Assembly (NCBI GenBank): GCA_963840975.1
Contig: CAWJBC010000021.1
Span: 1-64,000, forward strand
DNA length: 64,000 nt
Source: JAADJA01 sp963840975
Lineage (GTDB): Bacteria; Bacteroidota; Bacteroidia; Bacteroidales; JAADJA01
Reading direction: 5' to 3'
The notes under the pieces are model-generated. The model did not search any database and had not been told where the DNA came from. It worked only from the letters and a program-made list of their open reading frames with translations. This document shows positions 27,387 through 37,517 of this stretch, one piece after another; position 1 is the first letter of the stretch, and each line of letters begins with the position of its first letter. Made by a program: the position numbers and the translations under genes.

Positions 27387-28828
27387 GATCAGATCAAAAT
27401 ACGATCAGTTTTGTTTTGGACGATGAAATTGTTGAAATCAATTTTGCTGCTCAACAACTCAGTTCAACTTTGACGGTTTTGAATTATTTACGATCCACTC
27501 GCCATATAGGGGTGAAGGAAGGTTGTGCTGAAGGGGATTGTGGTGCGTGTACAGTGGTTATTGCCGGATTGGATAAGGATGAAAAATTGGTTTACAAAGC
27601 TATAAATTCATGTCTTGTCTTTTTACCGATGATCCATGGCAAACAACTGATCACGGTTGAAAACCTTGCTATCAAAAATGGAAATGAGTTAAAACTTCAT
27701 CCTGTCCAGCAAGCACTGGTTGATATGAATGGCAGTCAATGCGGTTATTGCACGCCCGGCATTATTATGTCAATGTTTGCCCTTTACAAAAATCATCAAA
27801 ACCATTCAAGGGAAATCATTAAAGATGCCCTAACCGGGAATCTTTGCCGGTGTACAGGTTACCAGTCTATAATAAAAGCGACTCAAAAAGCTTGCAAGAA
27901 TAGAGTCATTGACCATTTCTCCGAAAAAGAACCTGCAACTTGTGAATTGTTAAAAACGATTGCATCCTCTTCAGATTCCGTTTCAATTATTACAAATGAT
28001 CAAAAATATTTTCAACCTCAAAATCTGAATGAAAGTTTTGTTCTTTTGGAAGAATATCCTGATGCTGTTTGTGTAAATGGCTCGACTGATATAGCCTTGG
28101 GGCAAACAAAAAAATTCAATTTTATCAATGAAATAATTGATCTTTCAGCCATTGAAGAACTCAAACAGTTCAAAGAGATGGAAAATGACTTTATCCTTGG
28201 ATCGGGATTATCCCTGGAAGATCTTAAATCTGAACTCAGGGGTTCATTACCTGCCTTTTCAAAAATGCTAAACATTTTCGCATCAAAACAGATCAGGAAT
28301 CTGGCTTCTTTGGGAGGTAATATTGCCACAGCCTCACCCATCGGAGATACCCTTCCTTTGTTAATGGCATACAACGCAAATATCAGGCTTATTGGAAAAA
28401 CAAGCAATAGAATTCTTCCAATCGAAAAATTTTTAAAGGGCTATCGCTTAACAGCTTTACAAGAAGGTGAAATAATACATTCAGTGATCATTCCCCGACT
28501 GCACGGTCAGATAATAAGATTTTACAAAGTCTCGAAACGCAAGGATTTGGATATTTCAACTGTGAGCGCCGGTTTCAGAATTAATCTATTACAAGGTAAG
28601 GTCGAAGATATTTGCCTCGCTTATGGCGGAATGGCGGATATGGTGAAAAGAGCAAAGTTAACTGAGGGGTATCTGATTCATAAGGAATGGAATGAGAAAA
28701 ACCTTCAACAGGCTCAGATGATATTGGAAAATGAATTCAATCCTATTTCAGATGCCCGTTCAGGTTCTGAATTCAGAAAGATTGCAGCAAAAAATCTATT
28801 GATCAAATTCTTTGAGGAAACAAAATGA
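27383..28828 (+). CDS. Molybdenum hydroxylase, fused [2Fe-2S] and FAD subunit (XdhA-like)
   Basis: This 481-residue subunit carries electrons from the molybdenum site to the flavin. An N-terminal plant-ferredoxin-type cluster (GCAEGDCGACTVV) is followed by the second cluster domain (GSQCGYCTPGIIM and GNLCRCTGYQ), about residues 1-170. An FAD-binding domain (about 190-370) has SLGGNIATASPIGDTLP. This arrangement matches XdhA of the two-subunit bacterial xanthine dehydrogenases. It overlaps its neighbours by ATGA on both sides. Confidence 0.92.
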   Translation: MRSDQNTISFVLDDEIVEINFAAQQLSSTLTVLNYLRSTRHIGVKEGCAEGDCGACTVVIAGLDKDEKLVYKAINSCLVFLPMIHGKQLITVENLAIKNGNELKLHPVQQALVDMNGSQCGYCTPGIIMSMFALYKNHQNHSREIIKDALTGNLCRCTGYQSIIKATQKACKNRVIDHFSEKEPATCELLKTIASSSDSVSIITNDQKYFQPQNLNESFVLLEEYPDAVCVNGSTDIALGQTKKFNFINEIIDLSAIEELKQFKEMENDFILGSGLSLEDLKSELRGSLPAFSKMLNIFASKQIRNLASLGGNIATASPIGDTLPLLMAYNANIRLIGKTSNRILPIEKFLKGYRLTALQEGEIIHSVIIPRLHGQIIRFYKVSKRKDLDISTVSAGFRINLLQGKVEDICLAYGGMADMVKRAKLTEGYLIHKEWNEKNLQQAQMILENEFNPISDARSGSEFRKIAAKNLLIKFFEETK

Positions 28829-31116
28829 GAATACTTCCGCATGATAGCGCTATAAAACATGTTACCGGAGAATCGGTTTATGTTAACGATATCCAGATAG
28901 GAGAACAAATGCTTTACGGACATCTTGTTTACAGCAAAATCGCTCATGCCAACCTTAAAGTTGGAAGTCTGGATAAAGCCAAAGCATTGAAAGGGGTCAG
29001 GGCGATTTTATCTTATGAAGATATTCCCGGCACAAACCAAATGGGACCTGTTGTTCACGATGAACCATGTCTGGCTGTAAATAAAGTTCATTTTATTGGT
29101 CAGGTCATATTACTGATCGCTGCTGAATCGAAGGAAATTGCTCGTGAAGCGGAAAAGCTGATTGAGATTAAATACAAACCTTTGGAACCCATTATTGATT
29201 TGGAAACTGCCATAGCTAAAAAAAACCTTTTGCAACCTCCCCGAAAAAATGAATGTGGAAATATTTTATCAGCTTTCAAGGATTGCGAACATATAATAGA
29301 AGGAACATTAAAAACAGGAGGACAGGAGCACTGGTATCTCGAAACTCAATCTTGTCTGGCAGTTCCCTGCGAAGGAAATGAAATGAAAATTTACAGTTCC
29401 ACTCAGCATCCTTCCGAAACGCAGGCTATCGTTGCAGAAGTTCTGGGAATTCAGAAAAACGAGGTTGAAGTTGAAGTAAAAAGAATGGGAGGAGCTTTTG
29501 GAGGAAAAGAAACACAAGCCAATCATTATGCCGCATGGTCGGCATTGTTGGCAAATGCGACCAAAAAGCCTGTAAAAATTCACCTCACCCGCGACGAAGA
29601 TCAGATCATTACCGGCAAAAGGCACAATACTTTTTCCAGGTACAAAGCAGGATTTGACAAATATGGTAAATTACTTTCCATTGATATTGAACTCAATCTT
29701 GATGCAGGTTCCTCAACCGACCTGACGATGGCTATTCTGGAAAGGGCGATGTTTCATGCCGATAATGCCTATTTCATTCCAAACATGAGGGTCGTCGGTT
29801 ATACATGGAAAACCAATAAACCATCGAATACAGCTTTTCGGGGATTTGGAGGACCACAGGGAATGGCAATTATTGAAACCATTATTGACCGGATTGCAAG
29901 ATTCCTTGGCAAAGATGCAATTAAGATCAGAAAATTAAATTTTTACAAATCAGGCAAAGATAACCTGACCCATTACGGGCAAAAAGTTGACAACAACCGA
30001 TTACCCTTATTGTACAATCAGCTTATTAATTCATCTGAATATTTCAAACGCCGTGAACAAATAAACCGTTTTAATCATTTGAACCGCTACACCAAAAAAG
30101 GGCTGGCGCTGACACCAGTAAAATTTGGGATTTCATTTACAACTTCCTTTCTGAATCAGGCTGGCGCTTTGGTGCATATTTACAAAGACGGGACAGTGAC
30201 TGTAAATCATGGCGGCACCGAAATGGGTCAGGGACTTCACACCAAAATCCTGCAAATTGCATCTTCAGAACTTGGCATTCATCCCGGTTTTATTAATGTT
30301 TCTGCTACCAATACCACAAAAGTTCCCAATACCTCAGCCACCGCAGCCTCGTCAGGTTCCGACCTGAACGGGATGGCTGTAAAAAACGCAATTGAAAAAC
30401 TGAAAAAGCGGCTGGCTGAAGTAGCATTGAAATCTTTTGACGCATCCCATTCAAAAATTAAGGACATTGTATTTCAAGACAATTATGTAATTGACAAAAA
30501 GAATCAAAACAATAAAATTTCCTTTAAAGAACTTGTCAATACTGCCTATTTAAGTCAAACCAGCCTGAGCGCCACAGGATTTTATAAAACACCCGGAATA
30601 TTCTACGACAAGCAAAAAGGAAAAGGAAAGCCCTTCCATTATTTTGCCTTTGGAATGGCTGTTACCGAAGTGCAGTTGGATATTCTGACCGGTTATGCTC
30701 AGGTTTTGCGGAGTGATATTTTGCATGACGCAGGAAAATCATTAAACGAAAAAATTGACTTGGGTCAAATAGAGGGCGGATTTGTTCAGGGTTTGGGATG
30801 GGTAACAACGGAAGATTTAAAGTATGATGAAAAAGGAAATTTATTGAATCATTCCCCCGATACTTATAAAATACCAACCATACAGGACATTCCAGGGGAT
30901 TTCAGAGTGGAATTATTGAAAAATGTTCCCAATCCGAAAGCAATCAAACAAAGTAAAGCCGTTGGAGAACCCCCCTTCATGCTTGCCCTATCGGTTTGGT
31001 TAGCCATAAAAGACGCGATTTCTGCCGTTGGTAATCATAAAACTGAACCTGAGTTTTCATTGCCTGCAACGAATGAAGAGGTTCTGAAATCAATCGCAAG
31101 CCTGGCGAAGGGTTGA
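28825..31116 (+). CDS. Molybdenum hydroxylase, molybdopterin-binding subunit (XdhB-like)
   Basis: The 763-residue catalytic subunit has KRMGGAFGGKETQANHYAAW, TAFRGFGGPQGMAIIETI and GGTEMGQGLHTKI. The C-terminal KAVGEPPFMLALSVWLAI supplies the Glu that acts as base in this family. Xanthine or another purine is the likely substrate given the cluster, but aldehydes or other heterocycles cannot be excluded. No in-frame TGA is present. It ends 10 bases before a convergent mocA-like gene. Confidence 0.92.
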   Translation: MRILPHDSAIKHVTGESVYVNDIQIGEQMLYGHLVYSKIAHANLKVGSLDKAKALKGVRAILSYEDIPGTNQMGPVVHDEPCLAVNKVHFIGQVILLIAAESKEIAREAEKLIEIKYKPLEPIIDLETAIAKKNLLQPPRKNECGNILSAFKDCEHIIEGTLKTGGQEHWYLETQSCLAVPCEGNEMKIYSSTQHPSETQAIVAEVLGIQKNEVEVEVKRMGGAFGGKETQANHYAAWSALLANATKKPVKIHLTRDEDQIITGKRHNTFSRYKAGFDKYGKLLSIDIELNLDAGSSTDLTMAILERAMFHADNAYFIPNMRVVGYTWKTNKPSNTAFRGFGGPQGMAIIETIIDRIARFLGKDAIKIRKLNFYKSGKDNLTHYGQKVDNNRLPLLYNQLINSSEYFKRREQINRFNHLNRYTKKGLALTPVKFGISFTTSFLNQAGALVHIYKDGTVTVNHGGTEMGQGLHTKILQIASSELGIHPGFINVSATNTTKVPNTSATAASSGSDLNGMAVKNAIEKLKKRLAEVALKSFDASHSKIKDIVFQDNYVIDKKNQNNKISFKELVNTAYLSQTSLSATGFYKTPGIFYDKQKGKGKPFHYFAFGMAVTEVQLDILTGYAQVLRSDILHDAGKSLNEKIDLGQIEGGFVQGLGWVTTEDLKYDEKGNLLNHSPDTYKIPTIQDIPGDFRVELLKNVPNPKAIKQSKAVGEPPFMLALSVWLAIKDAISAVGNHKTEPEFSLPATNEEVLKSIASLAKG

Positions 31117-31126
31117 TTGAAACCAT

Positions 31127-31726
31127 TCAATCATTTTGAAAATACATTGAATATTCCTCCGGTGTATTGATATTTACCAAAATCCCCTTGTCATTAACCT
31201 TCACTTCTCTTCTTTTGAAAGCAAGTAAAAATTTCCTCAGATTCAAATCGGTCTGCTGATTCTGTAAAATTGCATTTATAACTTTATCTGACAATAGTAT
31301 TGGATGACCAAAGTTTCCATCCAAAACCGGAACGGCATAATCAGCTTCATTAATTTCATTTTTCAGGGATAGTATAGTCTTCGCTTCAACTAAAGGATTA
31401 TCAACATTGTGTATAAAAACATGAGATGCATTAAATAATTCCATTATTCCAATTTTGATCGAATGAAATCTCCCATACTCCGGATGTTGATTTAAAACCA
31501 AATTAGACTTTCCCATGTACTTTGATCCTTGTTTTTGAATTTGCTGAAAAACATGATTATTTACTACAACAATCATATCCTCAATTGCCTGGGACCGATA
31601 AGTCGTAACAATCCTTTCCAGAAATGTAAGCCCATCGTTAAACCTCAAAAAGGGTTTCGACTGACCCATTCTTTCAGAATTTCCTGCTGCAAGGATCACA
31701 CACGATATCTTCATTTGCTCCATCAT
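31127..31726 (-). CDS. MocA-like molybdenum cofactor nucleotidyltransferase
   Basis: The 199-residue protein belongs to the MobA/MocA family, which adds CMP or GMP to molybdopterin. It begins MMEQMKISCVILAAGNSERMGQ, the nucleotide-binding loop of the family, followed by KPFLRFND. HNVDNPLVEAKTI carries the metal-binding Asp region. CTP specificity, expected for xanthine dehydrogenase-type cofactor, is inferred from context. It is transcribed towards xdhB, while a CDF gene runs the other way. A CAAAACTA element (31737-31744) could be its -7 box. Confidence 0.85.
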   Translation of the reverse strand: MMEQMKISCVILAAGNSERMGQSKPFLRFNDGLTFLERIVTTYRSQAIEDMIVVVNNHVFQQIQKQGSKYMGKSNLVLNQHPEYGRFHSIKIGIMELFNASHVFIHNVDNPLVEAKTILSLKNEINEADYAVPVLDGNFGHPILLSDKVINAILQNQQTDLNLRKFLLAFKRREVKVNDKGILVNINTPEEYSMYFQND

Positions 31727-31814
31727 TGAAATAACACAAAACTATACAATCTTTATTATTATTTTTGTCCGGCTTTGAACAATATTGTTTGAGGGATTAA
31801 TCAACAGATAAAAA

Positions 31815-32762
31815 TTGACAATAGAGCGGTCAAAAGAGTTACAACGGGCTTCCTGGATTGGCATTGCCGGAAATGCATTTTTAGCAGTAGTAAAAATTCT
31901 GATCGGTTTCCTTTCCGGCAGCTTTGCAGTTATTGGCGATGGAATTGACACTGCTACAGATGTTCTCTCCTACGTGATTACCTTGGTTACAGCCCGCATA
32001 ATTTCAAAACCTCCCGACCCCAAGTACCCTTACGGTTATAAAAAAGCAGAAACATCTGCCACAAAAATCCTGGCGTTTATCATATTTTTTGCCGGAGCGG
32101 AATTGTTGTTATCCACCATCCGCCATCTTTTATCAGGTGACATTCGTGAGTTACCTTCGATGATAGCGGTATATGTTACGATACTCAGTATTATCGGGAA
32201 ATCCATCCTTTCCGTCTGGCAGTTCAGGATCGGGAGACGGATTAACAGCCAGATGATCATTGCAAATGCCCGCAATATGAGGAACGATATTGTGATCTCA
32301 GCGTCGGTTCTGATCGGACTGATTTTTACTTTTATTTTTAAAATGCCTGTTTTTGATAGCATTACAGCTTTGCTGGTTAGTATCTGGATCATTAAAGTAG
32401 CATTCGAAATCTACAAAGAATCGAACCTGGAAATGATGGATGGGTTGAAAGACACGACTATCTATGATAAAGTATTTCAATCTGTTGATGAGGTAGAAGG
32501 AGCCTATAATCCTCACCGGATAAGGATCAGAAAAATTTCCGAACTTTACCTGATAGCGCTTGATATTGAAGTGAACCAGGATATTAAGGTGAGTGATGCT
32601 CACTTAATCGCCAAACATGTCGAAAACAGGCTTAAAATGAACATTGATAATATCTTTGACATCTTGATACATGTTGAGCCTTTGGGTAATGTGGAAGGCG
32701 ATGAATCGGTTGGAATTTCAAAGGAAAACCTGGTTCCTAAAAAAAATCCTAAAACCATTTAA
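31815..32762 (+). CDS. Cation diffusion facilitator transporter
   Basis: This 315-residue membrane protein exports divalent metals by proton exchange in the inner membrane. The likely start is a TTG at 31815 (reading TIERSKELQRASWIG after it). Helices are visible at AFLAVVKILIGFLSGSF and at further hydrophobic segments; the metal site of TM2 corresponds to GDGIDTATDVLS, with Asp where Zn exporters have His/Asp. TM5 has an Asp in FDSITALLVSIW. The cytoplasmic C-terminal domain carries ISELYLIALDIEVNQDIKV. Its stop overlaps the ygfK-like ATG by one base, which ties it to the enzyme cluster. Confidence 0.88.
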   Translation: MTIERSKELQRASWIGIAGNAFLAVVKILIGFLSGSFAVIGDGIDTATDVLSYVITLVTARIISKPPDPKYPYGYKKAETSATKILAFIIFFAGAELLLSTIRHLLSGDIRELPSMIAVYVTILSIIGKSILSVWQFRIGRRINSQMIIANARNMRNDIVISASVLIGLIFTFIFKMPVFDSITALLVSIWIIKVAFEIYKESNLEMMDGLKDTTIYDKVFQSVDEVEGAYNPHRIRIRKISELYLIALDIEVNQDIKVSDAHLIAKHVENRLKMNIDNIFDILIHVEPLGNVEGDESVGISKENLVPKKNPKTI

Positions 32763-35700
32763 TGAAAAGTGGTTTTTCAATATTACCCTTTCGTCACCTG
32801 GTTGAAATAACGCTTAACCAATTAGACAAAAATAAATCCTTCTTTGGCATTCCTAAAGACGTGTTTTTCAAACCTCAGCCAGATGACCCATTCCGGCTGA
32901 ACCGGTTCGGGCAAGTACTCGAAACGCCCATAGGTACTGCCGCCGGACCACATACACAATTAGCACAAAATATAGTTGCCGCATGGCTTTGCGGCGCCAG
33001 GTACATCGAATTAAAAACCATTCAAACTTTGGATGAACTGGATGTCACCAAACCCTGTATTGACATGCATGATGAGGGTTATAACTGCGAATGGTCGCAG
33101 GAACTCAGGATACATGAATCCTTCGACCAGTATCTGAATGCCTGGATATTGATTCATATCCTGAAACATAAATTAGCATCTGCGGAAGCAAATGATATTG
33201 CGACAACTTTCAACATGAGTGTGGGATATGATTTCAAGGGAATTATGCAGGAAAATGTACAGTGGTTCTTTCACCAGATGAACAATTGCAGCGATCTGAA
33301 GGCTGAAAAAATAAATGAGATCAGAGATATTTACCCGGCAATCAATCAAATTTCCATTCCCGACCGCATATCAAATAATGTGACGCTTTCAACCATGCAC
33401 GGTTGCCCACCTGAAGAAATTGAAAAAATCGGGCTGTACCTGATCGAAGAAAAAAAGCTGCACACCATCATCAAACTAAACCCCACACTATTGGGTAAGG
33501 AGAAATTGAATACTATTCTGAAAAACAGTGGTTTCAAAGTCAGTGTGCCTGATCAGGCTTTCGAGCACGATCTGAAATATCCCCAGGCTCTACAATTCAT
33601 TCAACACCTTCAAAAAACTGCCTATGAAAACGACGTTCAGTTTGGGCTAAAACTCACCAATACCCTTGAAAGTTTGAACAATCAAACGGTTTTGCCCGCT
33701 AATGAAAAAACTGTTTATATGAGCGGCAGGACATTGCATCCTGTTGCAATCAATCTTGCTGCACAATTGCAGAATGATTTTGACGGCAAACTTGATATTT
33801 CATTTTCGGCAGGAGCTAATGCATTTAACCTTCATAAAATTATTTCGTGCGGACTTGTTCCGGTAACAGTCTGTACCGACTTGCTAAAACCCGGCGGATA
33901 TGGTTTGCTCAGACAATATCTGACTAACCTTTCGGAAAGAATGACTGACTTCCATGCTTCAACAATTGAAAATTTTATCCTGAAATCTTCGGGTTTAGAA
34001 TATGTTTCATTGGGATCTCTGCTCAATCTCAACAGATATGCAAAGGACGTATTGAATGAAATGGAGTACCGATTGACAGCGCTTCATCCACCGGATATAA
34101 AAACAGAAAGGAAGCTTAGCTATTTTGATTGTATACAGGCTCCCTGTGTTGATACCTGCCCAACACATCAGGGAATTCCTGATTATATGTATTTTACAGC
34201 GAAGAATGATATTGGCGGTGCATTCCGAACAATCTTTCGTACAAATCCTTTTCCTTCTACTACCGGAATGATCTGTGATCATGAGTGTCAAACCAAATGT
34301 ACAAGGATAAACTACGACAATCCACTCCTGATAAGAGAAATAAAAAGGTTTATTGCTGAGAATTTTGAAAGCAATTCTATTCCTGCCCATCAGCCTGCCA
34401 ATGGTTATAAAGTCGCAATCCTTGGTGCGGGACCATCGGGATTGACCTGCGCTTACTACCTTAACCTTGCAGGGTTCCGGGTGGATGTCTTTGAATCGAA
34501 AAGTGAAGCTGGAGGCATGGTTTCTGCTGCTATTCCTTCATTCAGGCTGGGTGATTCCGCTTTGAAAAATGATTTGAAAAGGATTGAAAAATCAGGAGTG
34601 AAAATCAACTACAATTCAAAAATAGATACGCATCGTTTTAGTAAGCTTCAGGATGGCTATAATTTCATTTACATTTCTACCGGCGCCTGGTCATCCCGAA
34701 AATTTGCAATAGAAGGTGTCACATCTAAAGGTGTGCTCGATCCCATAGAATTCCTCATAAGTGTAAAGCATGGAAATCCTTTACAGACAGGAACAAACAT
34801 AGCCATAATTGGAGGAGGAAATACAGCAATGGATGCTGCAAGAACTGCATTCAGATTATCAGGTGAAAATGGACGGATTACAATTCTTTACCGGCGATCA
34901 AAAGAGTTGATGCCAGCCGATGCCGATGAAATCAAAGCTGTGGAGGAGGAGGGAATTTCAATATTGGACCTTACGTTACCCATAAGAGTCAATGCTGTTA
35001 AGGGAAAAGTAACATCCTTAACATGTGTAAAGATTCGGCTTGAACAAAAAACCGGGAGCGTCAGACCATTTCCGGTCGAAATCCAGGGTTCAGAATTTGA
35101 TCTGGAATTCGACACCGTTATCCCGGCTATCGGTCAGGATGGAGTTTTAGATTTTATTGATGCTAATTTAGTCAAAACCGGGAGAGATGAATATGATACA
35201 AAAATTCAAAATGTTTTTATCGGTGGCGACGCGAAAATAGGCGGATCAACAGTAATAAATGCCATAGCTGATGGCAGAAAAACAGCAAATTTAATTTTGA
35301 ATAAATCGGGCATCCTGTCTGAACACACCCCTGAAGCCCAACGAGAAAAAGAAGACTACACCCATTTGATGGTGAAACGAATGTTTCGGCAAAATGCTAT
35401 AAGCCCTCCAGAAATTCCTTTCAATAAGCGAAAGAACTTCAATCTGGTTACAAATACTTTGTCTTCAGAAATGGCACAAAAAGAGGCTTCGCGTTGCCTG
35501 CTTTGTGATGAATTGTGCAATATTTGTGTTACCGTTTGCCCCAACCTGGCTTGTTTTTCGTATCAGGTTAAGCCTTTTAAAGTTTCTCTTCAAAAAATTC
35601 AAAAAAGAAATGGTTTGCCGGTTATCTCTAATGACAAATCTTTTGAATTGAAACAGAAATATCAGATTTTACATATTGCCGACTGGTGCAATGATTGCGG

Positions 35701-36043
35701 AAATTGTTCTACATTCTGCCCCACATCCGGCGCGCCTTACAAAGACAAACCACACCTGTTTATCAATAAACAATCCTTTGACAGAAACGATCATGGTTAT
35801 TTTTACGACCCATTAAATAAGATGCTTATCTTTAAACAGGACTTGGCGGTTTATTCTTTAACCATTTTGGATAACAGGTATCGCTTTGGGATAGGAAATT
35901 CTGAGGTAATTCTTGAAATAAACACACTAAAAATAATACGTATTAAATTGAAAGATTACGACACAATATACCTGGATAAAGCCGCTGAAATGTCAGTAAT
36001 ATTGAAGGGTGCAAATGAATTTTGGACGGGATTAAACACATAA
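32762..36043 (+). CDS. YgfK-like FAD/Fe-S oxidoreductase
   Basis: The 1093-residue protein is related to YgfK, annotated as a putative selenate reductase subunit and later found in urate-degradation clusters. The N-terminal third is dihydropyrimidine/dihydroorotate dehydrogenase-like (GTAAGPHTQLAQNIVAAWL). The centre is a GltD-like pyridine nucleotide-disulfide domain with a Cys-rich insert (CIQAPCVDTCPTH, CDHECQTKC), an FAD loop (AILGAGPSGLTCAYYL) and an NAD(P) loop (AIIGGGNTAMDAART). The C-terminus has two ferredoxin-type sites (CLLCDELCNICVTVCP and CNDCGNCSTFCP). It probably reduces a pyrimidine or purine-derived ring. It overlaps the CDF gene by one base. Confidence 0.88.
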   Translation: MKSGFSILPFRHLVEITLNQLDKNKSFFGIPKDVFFKPQPDDPFRLNRFGQVLETPIGTAAGPHTQLAQNIVAAWLCGARYIELKTIQTLDELDVTKPCIDMHDEGYNCEWSQELRIHESFDQYLNAWILIHILKHKLASAEANDIATTFNMSVGYDFKGIMQENVQWFFHQMNNCSDLKAEKINEIRDIYPAINQISIPDRISNNVTLSTMHGCPPEEIEKIGLYLIEEKKLHTIIKLNPTLLGKEKLNTILKNSGFKVSVPDQAFEHDLKYPQALQFIQHLQKTAYENDVQFGLKLTNTLESLNNQTVLPANEKTVYMSGRTLHPVAINLAAQLQNDFDGKLDISFSAGANAFNLHKIISCGLVPVTVCTDLLKPGGYGLLRQYLTNLSERMTDFHASTIENFILKSSGLEYVSLGSLLNLNRYAKDVLNEMEYRLTALHPPDIKTERKLSYFDCIQAPCVDTCPTHQGIPDYMYFTAKNDIGGAFRTIFRTNPFPSTTGMICDHECQTKCTRINYDNPLLIREIKRFIAENFESNSIPAHQPANGYKVAILGAGPSGLTCAYYLNLAGFRVDVFESKSEAGGMVSAAIPSFRLGDSALKNDLKRIEKSGVKINYNSKIDTHRFSKLQDGYNFIYISTGAWSSRKFAIEGVTSKGVLDPIEFLISVKHGNPLQTGTNIAIIGGGNTAMDAARTAFRLSGENGRITILYRRSKELMPADADEIKAVEEEGISILDLTLPIRVNAVKGKVTSLTCVKIRLEQKTGSVRPFPVEIQGSEFDLEFDTVIPAIGQDGVLDFIDANLVKTGRDEYDTKIQNVFIGGDAKIGGSTVINAIADGRKTANLILNKSGILSEHTPEAQREKEDYTHLMVKRMFRQNAISPPEIPFNKRKNFNLVTNTLSSEMAQKEASRCLLCDELCNICVTVCPNLACFSYQVKPFKVSLQKIQKRNGLPVISNDKSFELKQKYQILHIADWCNDCGNCSTFCPTSGAPYKDKPHLFINKQSFDRNDHGYFYDPLNKMLIFKQDLAVYSLTILDNRYRFGIGNSEVILEINTLKIIRIKLKDYDTIYLDKAAEMSVILKGANEFWTGLNT

Positions 36044-36047
36044 AATA

Positions 36048-37517
36048 ATGAATAGTAAAGAAGATGTCTTAGCAAAGACAATAAAACGCTGCCGCGAGAA
36101 GCATATAATTATACCCACTTACAAACAGATGCGAAACCCGGAACTGATTCCATTGAAAATTCAGGAGAAGTTGAAAAATATCGGGTTGTGGGATTTAAAT
36201 TCCCTGAACCTTTTCAGGATTACATGGAAAAATGTACCAGTCGTATCAGGAGGTGGTTTTGGTAAAGTGAATTACATTGAGATTCCGTCAAAACTCTCAG
36301 GAGTAAAAGCCCGGATCTTCATGCTGATTGGCAAATACTTCCCAACCGGCGCACATAAAGTGGGTGCGACATTCGGCCCCCTTGTCGAAAAGCTGGTTAC
36401 CGGCCAATTCGATCCTACATCGCAAAAAGCGTTATGGCCTTCAACAGGCAATTATTGCCGCGGGGGTGCTTACGATTCCTATCTTCTCGGATGCAAATCA
36501 ATCGCGGTGCTGCCGGAAGAAATGTCACAGGAGCGTTTCGAATGGCTTCATAAAGTTGGTGCCGAGGTTTTTGCTACACATGGCTGCGAAAGCAATGTCA
36601 AAGAGATTTATGATAAAGTGAAAGAGCTTAAAGCAGAAAGAGGTGATGAAATTGTAAACCTTAACCAGTTCGAAGAATTCGGCAATCCCCGCTGGCATTA
36701 TGCCATTACCGGGGCTGCTATGGAGGAGGTTTTTGAAGCAGAGAAATCTCAAAAAAGCCGGTTTAGTGCAGTGTTCCTTACTCAAGGCTCAGCCGGAACG
36801 CTCGCATGTACAGATTACCTTCGCGAAAAATTTCCGTTCATGAAAGTCTGTGCAGGAGAAGCGTTGCAATGCCCTACCCTGCTTTACAACGGATATGGCG
36901 GTCATCGCATCGAAGGTATAGGAGATAAGCATGTACCCTGGGTTCATAACATTAAAAATATGGACATGGTTGCCGGAATTGATGATGATGCGAATATCAG
37001 GATTATGCGCCTTTTTAATGAAAAAAACGGAAAAAACTTCCTTATGAATGAAGTTGGAATTGATCCGGTTTTGGTTGGCAAACTTGAACTATTGGGGATA
37101 TCATCCATCGCTAACCTCATGGGAGCAATTAAAATGGCTAAATATTACGAAATGGATGAGGATGATACGATTTTTACAGTAGCAACCGATTCGATGGAAA
37201 TGTACCAATCAAGGGTTAAAGAAGAAAACGAAAAACATGGAAATTTCGATGGGAGAAGTGCTGCCGTTGCTTTTGAGTCGGATATAATGAAACTTACATT
37301 GGATTATATGATAGAACTGAATCATTACGACAAAAAAAGAATTCATAACCTAAAATATTTTACATGGATTGAGCAGCAGGGAAAAACAGTAGAAGAACTT
37401 AATGCCCAGTGGTTTGATAACACTTACTGGAAATCACATTTCGCTGAAATTGACCAATGGGATGAAAAAATCAATGAATTTAATGAAAGTACCGGTTTAT
37501 TGAAGCAATATGAGTAG
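36048..37517 (+). CDS. Fold-type-II PLP-dependent enzyme
   Basis: The 489-residue protein has the PLP-Lys motif GKYFPTGAHKVGATFGPLVE, in which the Lys follows GAH, and an Asn-containing WPSTGNYCRGGAYDS. LTQGSAGTLACTDYL looks like a phosphate-binding loop. It resembles the cysteine synthase/tryptophan synthase beta group but I cannot place it in a named subfamily. It begins four bases after the ygfK-like gene and overlaps the next PLP gene by eight bases. In known urate clusters a fold-II lyase (YgeX) has a comparable place, so a lyase acting on an amino-acid intermediate is plausible. Confidence 0.75.
   Translation: MNSKEDVLAKTIKRCREKHIIIPTYKQMRNPELIPLKIQEKLKNIGLWDLNSLNLFRITWKNVPVVSGGGFGKVNYIEIPSKLSGVKARIFMLIGKYFPTGAHKVGATFGPLVEKLVTGQFDPTSQKALWPSTGNYCRGGAYDSYLLGCKSIAVLPEEMSQERFEWLHKVGAEVFATHGCESNVKEIYDKVKELKAERGDEIVNLNQFEEFGNPRWHYAITGAAMEEVFEAEKSQKSRFSAVFLTQGSAGTLACTDYLREKFPFMKVCAGEALQCPTLLYNGYGGHRIEGIGDKHVPWVHNIKNMDMVAGIDDDANIRIMRLFNEKNGKNFLMNEVGIDPVLVGKLELLGISSIANLMGAIKMAKYYEMDEDDTIFTVATDSMEMYQSRVKEENEKHGNFDGRSAAVAFESDIMKLTLDYMIELNHYDKKRIHNLKYFTWIEQQGKTVEELNAQWFDNTYWKSHFAEIDQWDEKINEFNESTGLLKQYE

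Noticed and set aside
28825..31116. Selenium-dependent molybdenum hydroxylase with a selenoprotein
   Set aside because: No in-frame TGA is present, and selenium dependence cannot be read from sequence alone; only the YgfK neighbourhood hints at it.
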